Source: Verrucomicrobia bacterium UBA3063 (GTDB lineage: Bacteria > Verrucomicrobiota > Verrucomicrobiia > Methylacidiphilales > Verrucolacustridaceae). Taken from it: a stretch of DNA of 9,333 nucleotides. Below are positions 6,262-9,333 of the stretch, piece after piece. A program made the position numbers and the translations under genes. Position 1 is the first letter of the stretch; each line of letters begins with the position of its first letter. The stretch is from positions 1-9,333 of the forward strand of contig DFCD01000027.1 in assembly GCA_002366885.1 (NCBI GenBank), written 5' to 3'. Below the pieces are notes generated by a model. The model did no database searches. It was not told where the DNA came from and saw only the letters and a list, made by a program, of their open reading frames with translations.

Positions 6262-7218
6262 TCAGTCCGGACGCCGGAGCCGGGGTGCCGTGTTTGAATC
6301 CTGCCGTTCCCGGGAAGCATCGGCGTCTGAATTGGTCTGCCCCCGGTTTCTGAGCCAGAGGTTCGCCGAGTCCAACTCGTGGGGATTCACGGCTTTGACC
6401 ATCCGCGGAATCTCGAAGGTCCGCTCCACCCGGGCAAAAATCTCCGCAACCGGGTCCCCGTCTTCATCGATCAAATCAACCACCAAGCGGTGACGCCCTT
6501 CGGAAAGACCTGTCCACGCATAAGGATCCCCGTTCGGCAGAATGGTCTCCACGCCATCCAGGTGAAAGCGCACCCGGTGTCCCTCTTTGGCCAAAGTCAC
6601 ATTGTGGGCCCGGAAATCCAGCCACACCTTGCCCTCGGAATCCGGAAAAACCATCCCATCAGGGGGAAGATTCACCGTCAGATAGGGCCGGTCCCAGGGT
6701 TGAAAATTGGAAAAGTCCTGCCGCCGCACATAAAAATTGACCCGGGCACTGGCCTCCGGATCGGCCAACATTTTTCCGTCCGGTTTGACCGCATAGACCC
6801 GCAGGACGTGGGCGCCCGGTGCCAGCCCGTGCAACACCACCGGCTTGAGGTCATTTCCATGTTCGATTGGCGAGCCATTGTCGACGATCACCTGCAGCCG
6901 GTGCCCCCCCTCCCCGATGGAATAATTCTCCGAGCGGACAAACACATCCACGGTTTCCCACGGCATCACTTCCCCTTCCTTGGGGGACTCCACCGCCACC
7001 CGAACGGGCTCGCCGGGACGGATGGGAGCCCCGGTGTTGGTGGGAGGTTTCACCGCCCGCTCGGCCTTTCGAACCGGCTCACCGTGCGGTTCGGTGGCGC
7101 GAACCCCCTCCGAGACCGCCTCCGCCTTTTGCGCCGACTCATCCTCGGTTTGCGCCAAAGGAGACCTGGCCACCAGGAGGCCGACCGCAAACAGGCAAAT
7201 TGCCCACGGGTTCTTCAT
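6262..7218 (-). CDS. Secreted protein with two tandem beta-rich (Ig-like) modules
   Basis: The start chosen is the ATG at 7218-7216, giving 318 residues, because a Sec signal peptide begins exactly there: MKNPWAICLFAVGLLVARSPLAQ, with cleavage likely near residues 22-23. The longer open frame to 7308 would put 30 charged residues before it. After the signal comes a polar Glu/Lys/Pro-rich linker (24-70). Two similar modules follow at ~72-165 and ~179-271, each with a GGHRLQVIVDNG / EGHRVRFHLDGV core and a later GLAPGAHVLRVY / GLSEGRHRLVVD strand. A short polar tail ends the protein. The modules look like Ig-like or fibronectin-type beta sandwiches. Their ligand and role are unknown, and the protein is probably periplasmic or surface-exposed. 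On the minus strand GAGGGGGG lies 13 nt before the ATG and a GAGG abuts it. The DUF4239 gene follows on the same strand. Confidence 0.88.
   Translation of the reverse strand: MKNPWAICLFAVGLLVARSPLAQTEDESAQKAEAVSEGVRATEPHGEPVRKAERAVKPPTNTGAPIRPGEPVRVAVESPKEGEVMPWETVDVFVRSENYSIGEGGHRLQVIVDNGSPIEHGNDLKPVVLHGLAPGAHVLRVYAVKPDGKMLADPEASARVNFYVRRQDFSNFQPWDRPYLTVNLPPDGMVFPDSEGKVWLDFRAHNVTLAKEGHRVRFHLDGVETILPNGDPYAWTGLSEGRHRLVVDLIDEDGDPVAEIFARVERTFEIPRMVKAVNPHELDSANLWLRNRGQTNSDADASRERQDSNTAPRLRRPD
6406..7005 (-). repeat. Two diverged tandem protein modules within the secreted protein
   Basis: Module A is encoded by 7005-6724 and module B by 6684-6406, each ~93 residues. They align over their length at protein level: GGHRLQVIVDNGSPI with EGHRVRFHLDGVETI, and GLAPGAHVLRVYAVKPDG with GLSEGRHRLVVDLIDEDG. 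They have diverged too far for a DNA-level repeat to be visible, which suggests an old internal duplication. Confidence 0.7.
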
Positions 7219-7264
7219 CCTCTGCTTTTGACCCCCCTCATCAGGCCTTAAGCTTTTCCCCACC
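7219..7264. promoter_or_regulatory. Short divergent intergenic region, presumed promoters for both flanking genes
   Basis: Only 46 nt separate the ATG of the secreted-protein gene (minus strand) from the ATG of the glycosylase gene (plus strand). Any promoters must overlap each other or lie partly inside the opposite coding sequence. The palindromes AGGCCT (7243-7248) and AAGCTT (7250-7255) sit next to each other, but both are short. TTGACC at 7228-7233 resembles a -35 box, but the spaced -10 position (7251-7256, AGCTTT) is poor. No Shine-Dalgarno is seen for the plus-strand gene. Confidence 0.35.
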
Positions 7265-8101
7265 ATGCCTGCCCTGCAACTCTCCGTTCCGCTGGACCTG
7301 GCCTCCACGCTGCTCGGTGGTCAGTCGTTCTGCTGGAACGAGACTTCCCCCGGAAACTTCACGGGATGGATTCAAGGAATGCCGGTTACCTTGATGGTCA
7401 AGCACCGCCAACTAATCTGGAATAACCCACTTCTCTCACCGTTCCGGCTGGAACAATATTTGAGCCTCGACCTCGATCTGGAATCTCTCCTTGTTCCCTG
7501 CCGCCAGGATCCGTGGCTTCCCAGGGCCCGCGAGGCTTTTCCCGGACTCCGTCCTCTTCGCGAAGACCCCTGGGAATGTCTCGCCAATTTTATCTGCTCC
7601 TCGCTCAAACAGATTGTCCAGATCCGCCAGATCAACGAACGCCTTCGTCGGTTTTTTGGGGGTCCCCAGCGCAACTTTCCATCGCCGCAGCGCCTCGCCA
7701 AGGCAGGAGAAAAAGCGCTTCGTCAATGTCAGTTGGGGTACCGCGCCAAACATCTGGCCGCCACGGCCAAGATCCTCGCCCAAGAACCTCAGCGGTTGCA
7801 GATCCCGGACCGATGGCCCACGGAGCAGGCCGCGGAACATCTCGAGCAACTCCCCGGAGTCGGCCCCAAGATTTCCCGGTGTGTTCTCCTTTACGCCTAC
7901 GGACGGTGGGACGCTTTTCCCGTGGATGTCTGGGTGACCCGTTTGCTGCATCACCTCTATTTTCCCGGACGACGCCGGGCCCTGCGCCCCGGGGAATGGG
8001 AAGCTTGGTCGCAACAGCAGTTCGGCCCCGCCCGGGGTCTGGCCCAACTCTCCCTCTTTCACTGGTACCGCACCCGTCCGGGGGCGCGTTCCCGCCGCTA
8101 A
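7265..8101 (+). CDS. ogg: OGG1-type 8-oxoguanine DNA glycosylase/AP lyase
   Basis: The 278-residue protein matches the OGG1 family of the HhH-GPD superfamily, which removes 8-oxoguanine from DNA and nicks the abasic site. Visible marks are GGQSFCW (18-24; GQSFRW in human OGG1), LANFICSS (106-113), LGYRAKHL (157-164), and the helix-hairpin-helix LPGVGPKISRC (196-206). Lys202 aligns with the catalytic lysine, and Asp221 in PVDVW aligns with the catalytic aspartate. Their 19-residue spacing equals that of human OGG1 (Lys249/Asp268). GLAQLSLF (258-265) keeps the Gln and Phe that hold 8-oxoguanine. The SSNNNIAR stretch that helps read the opposite cytosine is changed to SSLKQIVQ (112-119). The ATG start lacks a clear ribosome site. 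The gene diverges from the secreted-protein gene across 46 nt and overlaps the antiporter stop by 4 nt. An AlkA-type enzyme is less likely given GQSF and the spacing. Confidence 0.92.
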   Translation: MPALQLSVPLDLASTLLGGQSFCWNETSPGNFTGWIQGMPVTLMVKHRQLIWNNPLLSPFRLEQYLSLDLDLESLLVPCRQDPWLPRAREAFPGLRPLREDPWECLANFICSSLKQIVQIRQINERLRRFFGGPQRNFPSPQRLAKAGEKALRQCQLGYRAKHLAATAKILAQEPQRLQIPDRWPTEQAAEHLEQLPGVGPKISRCVLLYAYGRWDAFPVDVWVTRLLHHLYFPGRRRALRPGEWEAWSQQQFGPARGLAQLSLFHWYRTRPGARSRR

Positions 8102-9333
8102 ACCTCCGTCGCCCCCTCCCGTCTTAGATATTCGTCCGCCGCCCGGATCTGTTCTTTTTCCCCAAACACAAACAACTGGTCACCCTCCTCCAAAGCCGTC
8201 TCGGGTCCGGGCGAAACCATGTTTCTTGCCTTTCGTTCAATCGCCACAATCACGGCCCCGGTCTTTTTCCGTAGGCCGGTTTCCGCTAGGGTCTTGCCAA
8301 TCAGCGGCGACCGGGGATCGATCTGATGCACGTGCACGGTCGATTCGCCGGGCAGATTCAGCCCATCTTGGTCCGGCGGGGTCTCCCAGGTCTCGCGAAT
8401 CTTGGCCTGCCCCTGCGAGTATATCCGCACGAGCCTTTTTCTCGCTAACCCACCGAGCAAGGCGGCCAAACCAAACAGACCCAGGAGAAGTTTGCCGGTC
8501 GGCAACAGGGGCGCGCTCAAGAGGATAAGCCATAAGGCAAAAAAAAGGTATCCGATTCCCAAAAACAGGCCTTGGGCCAGCTTCCGGGCACTCAACTGAT
8601 CCGCCCTTGGAAAAGTCACTTCCGAGACCAGAACCCCCAGGGCGAGGAACTTTCGAATCCATGCCACCACCACCGGCAACGCCAACAAGGCTCCTCCCGC
8701 CCAGAAAAGGGGGGCTCCCCAATCCGCCACGGCAAACCGATCCGGAAAACGATCCCCATACGTGCGCCATAACGCCGCGGCGGAAAGCAGGCAGGCCGAG
8801 ATGAGGGTCAGCTGCAGCATCAACTGGCCCGCCAGCTTGCGGATAAAACCCCAGGCCATCCGGTGTTTTTCCCGTGAGGTGGCTCCGAAGCTTCTCAGCC
8901 AGGATTGGTAGGTTTTCCAAAATTCGGTGAACCACAAAGGGCCCCTTTGCTCCAGCCAACCCGCCGCGGCTCCGGATCCGGAAATCAGGTACGGCGTGGT
9001 CAGGGTCGTGCCCGCCGAAACCAGCACGGCGATGGAATACAACCGCTCGCTCATCACCCCGAGCGTCATCCCCAACCCCGCTATGATGAAGGAAAATTCG
9101 CCAATCTGGGCCAGGCTAAACCCCGCCCGCGTGGCGGTCCTTAGGTCACATCCTCCCAGCAAGGCTCCGAGCGAACTGAAAATGATTTTGCCGACGACGA
9201 CCAGCAGCATGATCCAAACCACCGTGCCAGGACCCTCTTTCAGGAAATCGAATTTGATCAGCATGCCGGATGAGGTGAAGAAGATGGCGCTAAAGACGTC
9301 CTTGAGGGGCGCCACCAGCCGGTCGATCCGCTT
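8098..9333 (-). CDS. CPA2 (Kef-like) cation:proton antiporter, C-terminal part, with TrkA-C domain (5' end outside window)
   Basis: The minus-strand frame is open to the window edge, giving 411 visible residues, and ends with TAG at 8100-8098. The GTG at 9315 is internal, since the upstream residues KRIDRL continue the family pattern. Visible residues ~1-120 are the last helices of a Na+/H+ exchanger core: PLKDVFSAIFFTSSGMLI (9-26) and GFSLAQIGEFSFIIAGLG (71-88), both CPA2 hallmarks. A charged linker (~125-165) follows. Then comes a second membrane block with helices near 170-189, 206-228, 252-276 and 278-296. A TrkA-C (RCK_C) domain ends the protein at ~328-404 (IDPRSPLIGKTLAE, then EEGDQLFVFGEKEQI). 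No RCK_N/TrkA-N nucleotide-binding domain is present between membrane and TrkA-C. The protein is expected to exchange K+ or Na+ for H+ at the inner membrane; which ion cannot be told. It converges on the glycosylase gene. Confidence 0.92.
   Translation of the reverse strand, partial: KRIDRLVAPLKDVFSAIFFTSSGMLIKFDFLKEGPGTVVWIMLLVVVGKIIFSSLGALLGGCDLRTATRAGFSLAQIGEFSFIIAGLGMTLGVMSERLYSIAVLVSAGTTLTTPYLISGSGAAAGWLEQRGPLWFTEFWKTYQSWLRSFGATSREKHRMAWGFIRKLAGQLMLQLTLISACLLSAAALWRTYGDRFPDRFAVADWGAPLFWAGGALLALPVVVAWIRKFLALGVLVSEVTFPRADQLSARKLAQGLFLGIGYLFFALWLILLSAPLLPTGKLLLGLFGLAALLGGLARKRLVRIYSQGQAKIRETWETPPDQDGLNLPGESTVHVHQIDPRSPLIGKTLAETGLRKKTGAVIVAIERKARNMVSPGPETALEEGDQLFVFGEKEQIRAADEYLRREGATEV

Noticed and set aside
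6379..7251. Plus-strand open frame of 290 codons opposite the secreted-protein gene
   Set aside because: The minus-strand product has a signal peptide and two matching modules. The plus-strand translation is His/Pro/Gly-rich with no recognisable pattern.
7228..7256. Sigma-70 promoter with TTGACC as -35 for the glycosylase
   Set aside because: With 17-nt spacing the -10 would be AGCTTT, a poor match, so it is too weak to call.
7219..7308. 30-residue N-terminal extension of the secreted protein
   Set aside because: It is charged and precedes an otherwise perfect signal peptide; it would also overlap the start of the glycosylase gene on the opposite strand.
8085..8125. Rho-independent terminator at the glycosylase/antiporter junction
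   Set aside because: No stem-loop with a T run was found; the DNA is coding up to the overlapping stops on both sides.

Overview
The window is a dense, GC-rich piece of bacterial chromosome. Nine protein genes cover almost all of it. I see no RNA gene, insertion sequence, CRISPR array or phage gene. The best guess for the host is a member of the Verrucomicrobiota (PVC group). The reasons are the conserved phoH - membrane HD phosphodiesterase - ybeY order, the C-rich third codon positions, the scarcity of Shine-Dalgarno sites with frequent GTG/TTG starts, and the signal-anchor style of the coiled-coil protein. This assignment is an inference and was not checked by search.

Left block, positions 3-5396, all on the plus strand and probably one transcription unit. 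It opens with the 3' end of a polytopic membrane protein I cannot name. Next comes a signal-anchored coiled-coil protein whose C-terminal half looks like a degenerate trypsin fold. These are followed by phoH (ATPase/RNA-associated), a PgpH-type 7TM-HD phosphodiesterase expected to hydrolyse c-di-AMP, and ybeY (RNA-processing metalloenzyme). The last three genes overlap: phoH and the HD gene share GTGA, and ybeY begins 80 nt inside the HD gene. The phoH-yqfF(pgpH)-ybeY order is the same as in Bacillus and its relatives.

Middle block, positions 5393-7218, minus strand. Two genes face the left block. One encodes a secreted protein with two tandem beta-rich modules. The other, downstream of it, encodes a four-helix membrane protein of the DUF4239 (bestrophin-like) type.

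Right block. A bacterial OGG1-type 8-oxoguanine DNA glycosylase (7265-8101, plus strand) diverges from the secreted-protein gene across only 46 nt. It then runs tail-to-tail into a CPA2 (Kef-like) cation:proton antiporter gene on the minus strand, which leaves the window at its 5' end. The antiporter carries a second block of membrane helices and a lone TrkA-C (RCK_C) domain.

Most of the window is housekeeping. The points most worth a second look are the PgpH homologue without its extracytoplasmic domain, the YbeY variant metal site (His-His-Asp), the OGG with its opposite-base-reading residues replaced, the unnamed membrane/coiled-coil pair upstream of phoH, and two convergent gene pairs that each overlap by exactly four nucleotides at their stop codons.
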